Shown: positions 31,438 through 41,297 of the stretch, piece by piece
How positions within the stretch are numbered: position 1 is the first letter of the stretch
Layout: each line of letters starts with the position of its first letter
Assembly (NCBI GenBank): GCA_963755435.1
Contig: CAVWJX010000003.1
Span: 1,178,001 to 1,242,000 of the forward strand
Length of the DNA: 64,000 bases
Direction: 5' to 3'
Source of the DNA: AP-15 sp963755435
GTDB taxonomy: Bacteria; Pseudomonadota; Alphaproteobacteria; ATCC43930; CGMCC-115725
Made by a program: the position numbers and the translations under genes
Notes under the pieces: generated by a model
What the model was told of the DNA's origin: nothing
The model's input: the letters and a program-made list of their open reading frames with translations, nothing else
Databases searched by the model: none

Positions 31438-31905
31438 ATGCCCGACAACAGCGTGACCCTGGTGGGCAACATCACCCGGGACCCCGAGCTGCGGTTCACC
31501 AACACGGGCCAGCCCACGGCCTCGTTCGGGCTGGCGGTCAACCGCCGCTGGCAGAACCGCCAGACCCAGGAGTGGGAGGAGGCGACCAGCTTCTTCGACG
31601 TGGTGTGCTGGCGGGAGATGGCCGAGAACGTGAGCGAGAGCCTCACCCGGGGCGCCCGGGTGGTGGTGACCGGCCGCCTCGAGCAGCGGAGCTGGGAGAC
31701 GCCCGACGGCGACCGGCGGTCCAAGGTGGAGGTGATCGCGGACGAGATCGGGCCGTCGCTGCGGTGGGCCACCGCCCAGGTGACCAAGAACGAGCGCCGG
31801 GGCCCGGGCGACGGCGCCCCGTGGCGGCCGGCAGGCGCCCGGCGCCGCCGCCGCCACGTGAGGAGCCGCCGGCGCGGCTACGGGTACGACGAGGAGCCGT
31901 TCTGA
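31438..31905 (+). CDS. ssb: Single-stranded DNA-binding protein
   Basis: The OB fold reads MPDNSVTLVGNITRDPELRF, TNTGQPTASFGLAVNRRWQN, FFDVVCWREMAENVSESL and GARVVVTGRLEQRSWETPDG. The C-terminal acidic tip that recruits replication partners is YDEEPF. The linker is Arg-rich in this frame; two compensating shifts there may hide a Gly/Ala-rich linker. The stop codon shares one base with the rpsR ATG (TGATG). Confidence 0.97.
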   Translation: MPDNSVTLVGNITRDPELRFTNTGQPTASFGLAVNRRWQNRQTQEWEEATSFFDVVCWREMAENVSESLTRGARVVVTGRLEQRSWETPDGDRRSKVEVIADEIGPSLRWATAQVTKNERRGPGDGAPWRPAGARRRRRHVRSRRRGYGYDEEPF

Positions 31906-32558
31906 TGGCACGGAACAACTACCGGGGCGGCACGTCGCGCCGGGCGCCCAAGGACCTGGGCCGCCGGGTGAAGAAGAAGCCCTGCGCGATGTGCCGCGAC
32001 GGCGTCGACTGGGTCGACTACAAGGACGTCGCCGGTCCTGCGCAAGTACATGAGCGACCGGGGCAAGATCCGCTCGCGCCGGGTCACCGGCAACTGCGCC
32101 CAGCACCAGCGGGACATCGCCCGGGCCATCAAGATGGCCCGCGAGCTGGTCCTGCTCCCCTACACCCAGCGGACGGTGACCGAGAAGCCGGGCGGCCGCG
32201 GCGGCCGGGGCGAGCGCGGCGACCGCGGGGGCTTCCGTGGCGAGCGCGGCGACCGGGGTGACCGCGGCGACCGCGGCGACCGTGGTGACCGTGGCCAGGG
32301 CGAGCGGCAGGGCCCGCCCCGGGCGGCCGAGGCCGGTGCCGCCGCCGGGGCTCCCGCCGCCGAGGCACCTGCGGCCGAGGCCATCCGGGGCACCGCGCCG
32401 GGGCACCCGCCGCCGGGGCACCGGCGGCCGAGGCACGCGTCCGGGGCGAGGCGGCCGAGGCGGCGGCCGTGCCGGGCGACGGTGCGGGCGGTGAGGCCGG
32501 TGGGGCCGAGGCCGCCCCGGCCGGTGAGGGCGCCGCCACGGCGGAGGCGGCGCCGTGA
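31905..32558 (+). CDS. rpsR: 30S ribosomal protein S18 with long C-terminal extension
   Basis: The S18 core reads RVKKKPCAMCRDGVDWVDYK, RKYMSDRGKIRSRRVTGNCA and QHQRDIARAIKMARELVLLP. The CxxC and CxxH pairs mark the zinc-binding form. One insertion near 32035 splits the core. After TEKPG the frame stays open for about 124 more residues: a Gly/Arg/Asp stretch with RGDRGDRGDRGDRG repeats and then an Ala/Glu/Pro tail, ending at a TGA that overlaps the rplI GTG. S18 is normally 75-95 residues, so this doubles the protein. The overlaps on both sides argue that the extension is real. Confidence 0.92.
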
Positions 32559-33010
32559 AGGTGGTCCTGCGGAGCGACGTGGACGGCGTCGGGCGCCGCG
32601 GCGACATCGTGGACGTGGCCGGGGGGTTCGCCCGGAACTTCCTCCTGCCCCAGGGCCGGGCGATGCTCGCCACCGACGGCGTGGCGGCCCAGGCGGCGGC
32701 CATGCGGCGCGGCCGCGACCTGCGGGAGGCCGCGGACCGCGAGCGGCGGAGACCCAGGCGCCAGATCCTCGCCGGGGCGGTGCTGCGGGTCGAGGCCCGG
32801 GCGGGGTCGGCGGGCAGGCTGTTCGGCTCGGTGGGCTCCGGCCGACGTGGCCGAGGCGGTGAAGGCGCAGAAGGGCGTGGAGCTGGACCGGCGGCACGTG
32901 GTGCTGGAGGAGCCGATCAAGGCGCTCGGCAGCTACGAGGTCCCCGTGCACCTCTTCGACGGACGTCGACCACCGTGGTGACGGTGGAGGTGGTGGCGGC
33001 GGCGGGCTGA
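32555..33010 (+). CDS. rplI: 50S ribosomal protein L9
   Basis: Reads VKVVLRSDVDGVGRRGDIVD and VAGGFARNFLLPQGRAMLAT, the L9 N-terminal domain with its rRNA-binding loop, then a long helix and a C-terminal domain that ends TVEVVAAAG. The GTG overlaps the rpsR stop (GTGA). Two or three insertions disturb the second half near 32840 and 32960. Confidence 0.95.
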   Translation: MKVVLRSDVDGVGRRGDIVDVAGGFARNFLLPQGRAMLATDGVAAQAAAMRRGRDLREAADRERRRPRRQILAGAVLRVEARAGSAGRLFGSVGSGRRGRGGEGAEGRGAGPAARGAGGADQGARQLRGPRAPLRRTSTTVVTVEVVAAAG

Positions 33011-33024
33011 CCCGCCCGCGCGCC

Positions 33025-33047
33025 GCGGCGGGTGTCACACCCGCCGC
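33025..33047 (+). terminator. Hairpin after rplI
   Basis: GCGGCGGGTGT and ACACCCGCCGC form a perfect 11-bp stem around a single C. No T-run follows, as is common in GC-rich actinobacteria. It separates rplI from dnaB. Confidence 0.6.
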
Positions 33048-33111
33048 GCATCATGGGGGCGTGGCCCGCCCCCGTCCGGCCCGTCCGGACCGCCTCGCAC
33101 GCCCCTCCCGC

Positions 33112-33191
33112 CCGCTGTGGAAACAGCGGCCGGTTGTCCACAGCGTCGTCCACAGGTGCGACCTGGGAATTCGCTCCGTGAATCCCCAGGT
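33112..33191. promoter_or_regulatory. dnaB upstream region: hairpins and DnaA boxes
   Basis: Three elements stand in 80 bp. CCGCTGT-GGAA-ACAGCGG (33112-33129) is a perfect hairpin. TTGTCCACA at 33134-33142 is a perfect DnaA box, followed 12 bp later by TCGTCCACA at 33146-33154. ACCTGGGAATTC and GAATCCCCAGGT (33161-33191) form an inverted repeat with one mismatch around a 7-bp loop. Together they look like a regulated promoter region for dnaB. Confidence 0.5.
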
Positions 33192-33237
33192 TGCGCCCCT
33201 TCCGTTCCCCAGGCCGCGTCGCTCAAGGTAGCGGACC

Positions 33238-36200
33238 ATGGTCAGGCCTTCGACGACGCCGCGCCCCGCCGGCTCCGCCCCGCCACGGCCGCCGGCCCGC
33301 GGGTCCCCCCCAACAACCTGGAGGCCGAGGAGTCCCTGCTGGGCTCCATGCTGCTCTCGAGCGACGCCACGGCCGCGGCGCTGGAGATCTGCACGGCCGA
33401 GGACTTCTACAAGCCGGCCCACGGGCACATCTTCGGCGCCGTCGTGGCCCTCTTCGAGCGCGGCGAGCCGGTGGACGCGGTGACCGTGACCGACGAGCTG
33501 CGGCGGGCCGGGCTGATCGAGGAGATCGGGGACCCGGCGCTCCTGGTGTCGCTCCAGGCCAACACGCCGTCGGTGGCCAACGCCGTCCACTACGCCCGGA
33601 TCGTGGAGGAGCACGCCCTCCTCCGCCGGCTGGTCGGGCGTGGCCGGGGAGATCGCCGAGATCGGCTACTGCGGTGCCCGAGGACGTGACCGGCGCCGTC
33701 GACGAGGCCGAGCGGATGGTCTTCGACCTGGCCCAGCGGCGGACCACGGACACGATCGAGGCCGCTGAAGGACCTCATCGGCCCGAGCCTCGACCGCATC
33801 GAGGAGCTGTCGCAGCGGAGCGGCCGGATCACCGGGGTGGCGACCGGCTACTCGCGACCTGGACGAGATCCTGGCCGGCCTGCAGCCCGCCAGCCTCACC
33901 ATCGTCGGGGCCCGGCCGGCCATGGGGAAGGCGCTGGCGCTCGACACGCCCGTCCCCACGCCCGAGGGGTGGGCGACGATGGGTGGGCTGCGTGTGGGGG
34001 ACGAGGTCTTCGACGAGCAGGGCCAGGCGTGCCGGGTGACCTACGCCTCACCGACCTTCACCGGCCGTCGATGCTTCCGGGTCGGTTTCGACGACGGGAG
34101 CTCGGTGGTGGCCGACGCCGAGCACCGTTGGCTCGCCTACTACGACCCGGCCTGGACGTCGCACCGGGGGCGTACGGCGTCGGCCCGTCGTGGCGGGCCC
34201 GCCGGTCCCCGCTCGGCCGGGGACCAGTGGCCGCGCCGGCGCCTGCCCCGGGTGGTGACCACGGAGGAGATGCTGGCCGAGGGCGTGCGGGTTCCCGATG
34301 GGAGCCGCCCGAACTGGTACGTCCCGCTGGCCGGCGCGATCGAGGCGCCGGAGGCCACCCTGCCGGTCGACCCCTATGTGCTCGGCTGCTGGCTCGGCGG
34401 CGGTACGGCGAGCGGCGGCGAGCTGACCACCGGTCATGCCGACGCCGACCACTTCGCCGGCGAGCTCGAGATGCGCGGCTACGGGCTCATCCGGAGCGCG
34501 GGGCTCCGGTGGGCGACGACCCCGGTGGCCGGAACAGGTGCGTGGCAGGGCTACGGGGGCCCGTGGCGGGTCCTCGCCCGGGAGCTGCAGCAGGTGGGCC
34601 TGCTGGGTGGTGCCGCCAAGCACGTGCCGGCGGGGTACCTCCGGGCCTCGGCCAAGCAGCGGCTGGAGCTGCTGCAGGGGCTGATGGACGCCGGCGGGAC
34701 CGTGGCGAACGGCAACGGGACGGTGGAGCTGTGCCTGGCCAACCGGCACCTGCTGGAGCAGGCGTGGGAGCTGGTGTGCTCGCTGGGCCACAAGCCCCAC
34801 CCGATCCGGGCACGGGCGATCCCGCTGCCGGACGGTCGTGCGGCCACGGCCTGGCGCTTCTGTTGGACCCCCCGGGACCCGGTGTTCCGGATGCCCCGCA
34901 AGGCCGAGGGCCTCGACATGGCGGTCAGCAGCCGGCGCCGCAACGATCGGCACACCCGCCGGGCCGTCGTCACCATCGACGAGGTGCCGACGGTCCCGGT
35001 CCGCTGCATCGCCGTCGACTCGCCCTCCCACCTGTTCCTCGCCGGACGGTGCATGACGCCCACGCACAACACGAGCCTGGCGCTGGGCATGCTGAGCCAC
35101 GTGGGGATGGTGCTGCGCCGCCCGGCCCTCCTGTTCTCCCTGGAGATGGGCCACCTGGAGCTCACGCAGCGGCTGCTGGCCTCGGAGGCCCGGGTGGACG
35201 CCCAGCGGCTGCGGACCGGCCACCTGCACGAGGCGGACTGGTCCAAGGTGGGGAACGCGGTGAGCCGGCTGAGCGACGCCACCGTCTTCATCGACGACAA
35301 CCCGAACCTCACCGTCATGGACATCCGGGCCCGGGCCCGGCGGCTGCGGAAGAACGAGGGCGACCTGGGGATCGTGGTCGTGGACTACCTCCAGCTCATG
35401 ACCGGCCACGGCAGGGCGGAGAGCCGCCAGGTGGAGGTGGCCGAGATCAGCCGGGGCCTCAAGATCCTGGCCCGGGAGCTCGAGTGCCCGGTGGTGGCGC
35501 TCTCGCAGCTCTCCCGGAACCTCGAGGCCCGCCAGGACAAGCGCCCGATGCTCTCCGACCTGCGCGAGTCGGGCTGCATGCCGGCGTCCACCACGCTGCA
35601 CCGGGCGGACACCGGTGCCGCCGTGTCGCTCGGTGAGCTGGTCCTGACCCAGGAGCGGCCGTTGGTGTGGTCGCTCGACGACCGCTGGCGCCTGGTTCCC
35701 CGACGGGTGACGAAGGTGTTCCCTTCGGGCATCCGCCCCGTCTACCGCCTGCGCCTGGCCTCCGGGCTCGAGGTGGAGGCCACCGACAACCACCCCTTCC
35801 GCACCGTTCGGGGCTGGGAGCCGCTGGCCGACCTGGCCCCCGGCGTGGCAGTGGCCGTGCCCCGCAGGGTGCCGGCCCCCGTGGCGACCGAGCGATGGGA
35901 CGAGGACGAGATCGTCCTCCTCGCCCACCTCCTCGGTGACGGCCAGATGGGCCCGGTCGCCAGGTACGCCACCGTGGATCCCGCCAACCGCGAGGCGGTG
36001 GAAGCGGCAGCCCGGCGGCGCTTCGGGATCACCGCACGCGGGAGGCTGAACGGGCGCACGTGGCAGATGGAGCTGCCCTCGCCGTACCGGCTGACGCACG
36101 GGCGGCACCATCCGATCCGGCGGTGGCTCGAGCCGCTCGGGCTCTGGGGCCGCCGATCGCACGACAAGTTCATCCCGGAGCAGCTCTTCGGCGTGCCGGA

Positions 36201-37050
36201 CGATCAGCTCGCCCTCTTCCTGCGACACCTCTGGGCCACGGACGGGTCGCTCACCCTGTCACGAAACGGCCGGGGGCCGGTCGTGCGGGCGTACTACTCG
36301 TCGCAGAGCCGGAAGCTCGTCGAGGGGGTGCGGCGGGCGCTCCTCCGCCTGGGGATCACCTCACGGGCGGCGGCGTCGCGGAAGGCCGGCTATCGCCTGC
36401 AGTGGAACCTCGCCGTCACGGGGTGCGAGAACCTGCGGCGGTTCTTGGAGGTGGTGGGCTGCCACGGCCGGCGGGGAGACCAGGTGGCCCGGGCGCTCGA
36501 GCTGGTGTCCGAGCTGGTCCCGAACCCGAACGCGGACCTCGTGCCCTGGGCGGTGAGAGAGCAGGTGGTGTCGGCGATGCAGCAGGCGGGCGTCACCCGG
36601 CGGGAGCTGGCGACGCAGTTGGGGGAGCGCTACTGCGGCTCGTACCTTCTGGGGAGCCGCGACCGGCCGAGGCGCTTCTCCCGCCGACGACTGGGGTCCA
36701 TGGCGGAGATCGTGGAGGACCCGAAGCTCATGGACCTCGCAACCTCCGATGTCCTGTGGGACGAGGTCGTTGAGATCACCGCGCTCGGGGAGAAGCCCAC
36801 GTTCGACGCGACCGTCGAGGACACCCATAATTTCGTGGCCGACGGCGTCATCGCCCACAATTCTCTGGAACAGGATGCGGACGTCGTCCTCTTCATCTTC
36901 CGCGAGGAGCAGTACGACCCGGACACCCCGATCGACCGCCGCGGGATGGCCGAGGTGATCGTGGCCAAGCACCGCAACGGCCCCACCGGCTCGGCCCACC
37001 TGGTCTTCCTGAACCAGTACGCCCGGTTCGACAACCTCAAGTCGGTGTAG
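33238..37050 (+). CDS. dnaB: Replicative DNA helicase DnaB, split by two inteins
   Basis: The extein parts assemble to a normal DnaB of about 460 residues: VPPNNLEAEESLLGSMLLSS (N-terminal domain), TIVGARPAMGK then TSLALGML (Walker A, cut by intein 1), LGIVVVDYLQLMTGHG (Walker B), LSQLSRNLEARQDKRPMLSD with LRESG (cut by intein 2), and SLEQDADVVLFIFREEQYD to FDNLKSV. From 33922 to 37050 the reading frame is unbroken, while three shifts occur upstream near 33640, 33770 and 33850. The start is uncertain: the ATG at 33238 is proposed. The helicase core needs both inteins to splice, because intein 1 separates the ATP-binding lysine from its threonine. Confidence 0.96.
33931..35070 (+). other. DnaB intein 1: class 3 with degenerate LAGLIDADG endonuclease
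   Basis: 380 residues inserted between Lys and Thr of the Walker A motif. Position 1 is Ala, not Cys or Ser, so class 1 splicing is impossible. The class 3 signature is present: Trp67 in VADAEHRW, Cys359 in VRCIAVDSP, and Thr378 two residues before Asn380, with Thr as the first extein residue. Trp67 has the same number as I recall for the mycobacteriophage Bethlehem DnaB prototype, and the 19-residue Cys-Thr distance is the same. The internal LAGLIDADG motifs are LGCWLGGG (residues 151-158) and LMDAGG (251-256); in both the catalytic Asp is Gly, so the endonuclease is probably dead. Confidence 0.9.
35575..36861 (+). other. DnaB intein 2: class 1 with intact LAGLIDADG endonuclease
   Basis: 429 residues inserted between RESG and SLEQDAD, the site used by the Synechocystis DnaB intein. 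It begins with Cys1; block B is EVEATDNHPF with Thr70 and His73 of the TxxH motif; block F/G reads FDATVEDTHNFVADGVIAHN, ending His-Asn with Ser as the first extein residue. The two endonuclease helices, LLAHLLGDG (Asp122) and LRHLWATDG (Asp223), keep both catalytic aspartates, so it may still home. A long DNA-recognition and linker region lies between and after them. Confidence 0.9.
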
Positions 37051-37136
37051 CGCCCGCCCCGGGCCCGCCGGGGAGGTGGAGCGCCGGCCGCCCCGCCCCA
37101 CGCCGGCCGCCGGCCGCCGCCGCGACACCCGGTCGG

Positions 37137-37142
37137 TACGTT
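37137..37142 (+). promoter_or_regulatory. -10-like box of the helicase gene, leaderless
   Basis: TACGTT ends 6 bp before the GTG of the helicase gene and no ribosome binding site is present. Confidence 0.35.
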
Positions 37143-37148
37143 GGGGCG

Positions 37149-40087
37149 GTGGAGAAGGTGGCGAGGGACGTCCTGGGACGCGGGGTGGTGGTGGCCCCCG
37201 GCGCCCCGGCGCCCGAGCCGTGGGCCGGCTGCCGTCGGGTGGTCGTGGACCCGGAGGTGCTGGCCCGCCCGGCGGCCGTGGTGGCCACGCTCCACGAGGC
37301 CTGGCTGGCGCGGGACCCCGTGGTGGTGGAGCTGGCGGTGGACACCCGTGCGCTCCGGGAGCCCGAGCGGTGCGACCGGCCGGTCCACGATCTCCCCCCG
37401 GGCTTCACGTTCCACCGCGAGCGGCTGCAGTTCCTGGTGTGGGCCAACGCCTACGACGCCCGCCGTCCGGGCGAGCCGGTGTGGTGGCACGGCCGCAAGG
37501 CCGCCCGGGCCTGGGCGGCGGAGGGGGTGGTGGAGGGCGGCCCGGCCGACCTGGTGCAGGCCGACGGCTCGCCGCTGTTCGTCGACGGCGGGCCGGGCCA
37601 CCCGCCGGAGCTGCCCGGCGGCACCGCGGTGGTGCACCGGTGGAACGCCGAGGCCGGGAAGCTGCGGCCGGCCGGCCACGTCGGGCCGGCGGCCGACCTG
37701 GCGCCGGACCAGCGGGCGGCGGTGGCCCACCGCGGCGGGCCCGCCCGGGTCATCGCCCCGGCCGGATCCGGCAAGACCCGGGTGCTGACCGAGCGGCTGC
37801 GGCACCTGGTGGCCGACCGTGGGGTGCGATCCCGGCTCGGTGACCGCCCTGGCCTACAACAACCGGGCGGCCGACGAGCTGCGGCAGCGCTGCGCCGGCC
37901 TGGTGGCCCCGGCCGGCCCGGGTGTCCGCACCCTCAACAGCGCGGGGCTGTGGATCTGCAACGGCACCGGGGACCGGCGCCTGGAGGTCTGGGACGAGCC
38001 CCGGGCCCGCGCCGCTCGTGGAGGAGGTCTTCCCCGTCCGGCGGCAGGCCAACACGGACACGGCGGCCCCGTACCTGCAGGGCCTGTCGGCCGTCCGCCT
38101 CGGCCTGGTGGCGCCGGTCGAGGCGGAGGCGCGGTTCCCGGACGCCGCCGGCCTGGCCGAGGGGTTCGACCGCTACCGGGCGCTCCTGGCCGAGCACCGC
38201 GCCGTGGACTTCGACGAGCAGATCTACCGGGCCGTGGAGATCCTCCTGACCGACCCGGACGCCCGACGCCGGGCCCAGGGGCGGTGCCGGCACCTGCTGG
38301 TGGACGAGCTGCAGGACCTGACCCCGGCGCACGTCCTGCTGGTCCGGCTGCTGTCCGCCCCGGGCTTCGACTGCTTCGGGGTGGGGGACGACGACCAGGT
38401 CATCTACGGCTACGCCGGGGCGGATCCCACCTTCCTGGTGCACTACGACCGGTTCTTCCCGGGGGCGGCGGACCACCCGCTGGAGGTGAGCTACCGCTGC
38501 CCGCCGGCGGTCGTGGCCGGCGCCCGCACGCTCCTCTCGTACAACCACCACCGGGTGGACAAGACCATACGCTCGGCCCGGGAGGAGGCCGGCGAGGCAC
38601 CGGACCCGGCCACGCTGGCCGTCCACCGGGCCCCGGCGGACGAGCTGGCCGGGGCCACCGTGGCCCTGCTGCAGGGGTGGCGGGAGGAGGGGGTGGACCC
38701 GGCGGCCGTGGCCGTGCTGGCCCGGGTCAACGCCGCCCTGCTGCCCGTCCAGGTGGCCTGCGCCGAGGCCGGCCTGCCCACCACCGCCCCGGTGGGCCCC
38801 GAGGTGCTGCGCCGCACGGGCGTGCGCACCGCCCTGGCCTACCTGCGGATCGGCCTCGACCCCGGCCGGATCGCGCCGGCGGACCTGGCCGAGACCGTCC
38901 GGCGGCCGTCGAGGGGGATCGCCCCGAAGGTGGTGGAGATGCTCACCCGGGGCCCGTCCACGTCGGTCCGTGACGTCAGGCGGCTGGCCGGCCGGCTCTC
39001 CGGCCGGGACGTCCCCAAGCTGGAGGCCTACGCCCGCGACCTGGAGCGGCTGGCGGCCGCCTGCCGGCGCTCGGCCGGCCAGGCCCTGCGGTGCGTGCGG
39101 CTGGAGATCGGGCTCGGCGACACGATGGAGGTGCTGGACGCCTCCCACCGCGAGGCGGACCGCTCCACCCACGCCGACGACCTGGTGGCCCTGGAGTCCG
39201 TGGCCGCCCTCCACCCGGATCCGGCCACCTTCGAGCACTGGCTGCGGACCGTCCTGGCCCGCCCCGCCGAGGACCCCGGGCCCCGGGTGCTCCTGTCGAC
39301 GGTCCACCGGATCAAGGGCCGGGAGTGGGACCGGGTGGTGGTCTTCGGCGCCTCCGCCGGGCAGTTCCCGCACCGCCTGAGCGACGACGAGGAGGGCGAG
39401 CGCCGCGTGTTCCACGTGGCGATCACCCGCGGCCGGGAGCAGGTGGCCGTGGTGGCCGCGGAGGACGCGCCGTCCCCCTTCGTGGCCGAGCTGGACGGGT
39501 CCCGGCCGCACCGCCCGGCCATGGCCGAGCGCCCGGCACCGCGCGGCACGGGCGACCACGCCACGCGTGGCGGCGGCAGGGCGCGGGACGGCCGGCGGGA
39601 GCGGGCCGGGCCCGGGGGGCGGGGCGCGGGCGACCGGCGGCGGGCCGCCGAGCCGCGGGTCCCGGCGGCGGTGGGGCTCGTGGTCGAGCAGGGCGGGCAG
39701 GCCGGCGAGATCGTGGACCTGCGGCCCGACGGCGCCGTGCTGCAGGCCGGGTCGGCGCGGCTGGTGGTGCCGTTCGGCACGCGGGTCCTGGTGGACGGCC
39801 GGACCGTGGCCCTGGCCGGGCCGGCGCCCCCGGAGGCCGCGGTGGCGGCGGCCGAGGCGGCCCTGCGGGCCTGGCGGAAGGAGGTGGCCGCCGCCGAGAA
39901 GGTGCCGGCCTACATCGTGTTCAACGACCGCGAGCTGGCCGGCATCGCCGGGGCGCTGCCGCGCACCCTCGCCGCGCTGGCCGCCTGCCCAGGCGTGGGG
40001 CCGATCAAGCTGGAGCGGTGGGGGGACGAGGTGCTGGCGCTGCTCGAGTCGGTGCCCGCCGGCCGGGGCGGACCGCCCCCTACGTGA
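37149..40087 (+). CDS. UvrD/Rep-type SF1 helicase with C-terminal HRDC domain
   Basis: A protein of about 980 residues. Residues 1 to about 185 form an N-terminal region I do not recognise (VVVDPEVLARPAAVVATL, FHRERLQFLVWANAYDARR). The helicase motifs follow: Q/Ia LAPDQRAAVAHRGGPARV, Walker A APAGSGKTRVLTERL, Walker B LLVDELQDLTPAH, motif III FGVGDDDQVIYGYAGAD, motif V STVHRIKGREWDRVVVFGA and motif VI FHVAITRGREQVAVV. A disordered Arg/Gly linker leads to a small beta domain and an HRDC domain (YIVFNDRELAGIAGALPR). It is a 3'-5' repair helicase by family. Frameshifts near 37829 and 38013 only. It converges with the OYE gene, overlapping by 8 bp. Confidence 0.93.
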
Positions 40088-41297
40088 CCAGGACGCAGCG
40101 GGTGCCGCGGTAGATGGTGGGCATGCACTTGTTGCAGTGGACGCAGAGCGACTCGCTGGCGGTGCCGTCCCGCATCCGGTCCACCAGGTCGGGCTCCCGG
40201 AGCAGCGCCCGGGCCATGGCCACGAAGTCGAACCCCTCGGCCAGGGCCCGCTCCACGGTGTCCAGGTGGTCGATCCCGCCGAGGAGCATCGAGCGGCATG
40301 GCCAGCGCGGCCCGGAACTGGCGGGCGTAGGGGAGGAAGAACGCCTCCTCGAACGGGTACTCGCGGCAGGAACCGCCGGCCCACGAGGCGGAACCCCAGC
40401 CGCAGGGCCGGCGGGAGCGTGGCGGCGAACTCCCGCCACGGCGCCTCGCCGCGGAAGAGGTACATCGGGTTGGCCAGCGAGCTGCCGCCGGTGAGCTCGA
40501 GCGCGTCGAGGTGCCCGTCGTCCTCGAGCATCCGGGCGACCTCGACGCTCTCGTCCAGCCACAGGCCGCCCGGCACGCCGTCGGCCATGTTGAGCTTGGC
40601 GGTGACCGCCGTGCGGCGCCCCACCGCCTCGCGGACCGCCGCCACCACCTGGCGGGGGAAGCGGGCGCGGTGCTCCAGCGGGCCGCCCCACCGGTCGGTG
40701 CGCCGGTTGAGCTTGGGGCTGAGGAAGGCGCTCAGGAGGTAGTTGTGGCCGAGGTGGATCTCGAGGCTGTCGAACCCGGCGCTCGGCGGCCATGGCCGCG
40801 CCCCGGGCGAAGTCGCCGGTCACCCGCTCGATGTCCGCCTCGGCGATCGCCTGGAGCCGGGTCCCCATGGGGGTCAGGCCGCCCGAGGGGGCCAGTGCCG
40901 GCGCGCCGTTGGAGCGGGCGTTGGCCACCGGCCCGGCGTGGCCGAGCTGGGCGGCGGCGGCGGCCCCCGTCGTCGTGGATCGCCGTCGGTGAGGCGCCGG
41001 AGGCCGTCGGCACGGCCTCGTCGCGCAGGTGGACGCAGTGGCGGTCGGTGCGGCCCTCCGGCGAGACGGCGCAGATACGCCACCGTGGACATGGCGGCGC
41101 CGCCCGCGGCCGACCCGGCGGTGGAAGTCCACCAGCCGGTCGGTGACCAGGCCCTCGGGGGTCGCGCCCTCGAAGGTGGCCGCCTTGAGGATCCGGTTCC
41201 GCAGGGTGAGCGGCCCGAGGGAGGCGTGCTCGAAGGGCGCCCGCCCGGCCGGCGGTGGCGCCGCCGCCCCGGCCGCCCCGGCCGGTGGCGCGCTCAC
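40080..41297 (-). CDS. NADH:flavin oxidoreductase, old yellow enzyme family
   Basis: An FMN TIM-barrel enzyme. The N-terminus reads LGPLTLRNRILKAATFEGAT, then QLGHAGPVANARSNGAPALA with PSGGL, and AKLNMADGVPGGLWLDESVE. The late barrel reads VPLLLGGIDHLDTVERALAE with GFDFVAMARALLREPDLV, and the C-terminus has CVHCNKCMPTIYRGTRC. That Cys cluster resembles the one that binds a 4Fe-4S cluster in 2,4-dienoyl-CoA reductase-like members, but the following NADPH domain is absent. The substrate is unknown. The start GTG overlaps the MFS stop. Frameshifts near 40290, 40370, 40785, 40970 and 41070. Confidence 0.88.
   Translation of the reverse strand: MSAPPAGAAGAAAPPPAGRAPFEHASLGPLTLRNRILKAATFEGATPEGLVTDRLVDFHRRVGRGRRRHVHGGVSAPSRRRAAPTATASTCATRPCRRPPAPHRRRSTTTGAAAAAQLGHAGPVANARSNGAPALAPSGGLTPMGTRLQAIAEADIERVTGDFARGAAMAAERRVRQPRDPPRPQLPPERLPQPQAQPAHRPVGRPAGAPRPLPPPGGGGGPRGGGAPHGGHRQAQHGRRRAGRPVAGRERRGRPDARGRRAPRRARAHRRQLAGQPDVPLPRRGAVAGVRRHAPAGPAAGVPPRGPAVPAASTRSRRRSSSPTPASSGPRWPCRSMLLGGIDHLDTVERALAEGFDFVAMARALLREPDLVDRMRDGTASESLCVHCNKCMPTIYRGTRCVLVT

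Noticed and set aside
34048..36228. A 726-codon minus-strand frame inside the dnaB inteins
   Set aside because: It mirrors the conserved intein coding strand, has no recognisable motif and lacks a ribosome binding site.
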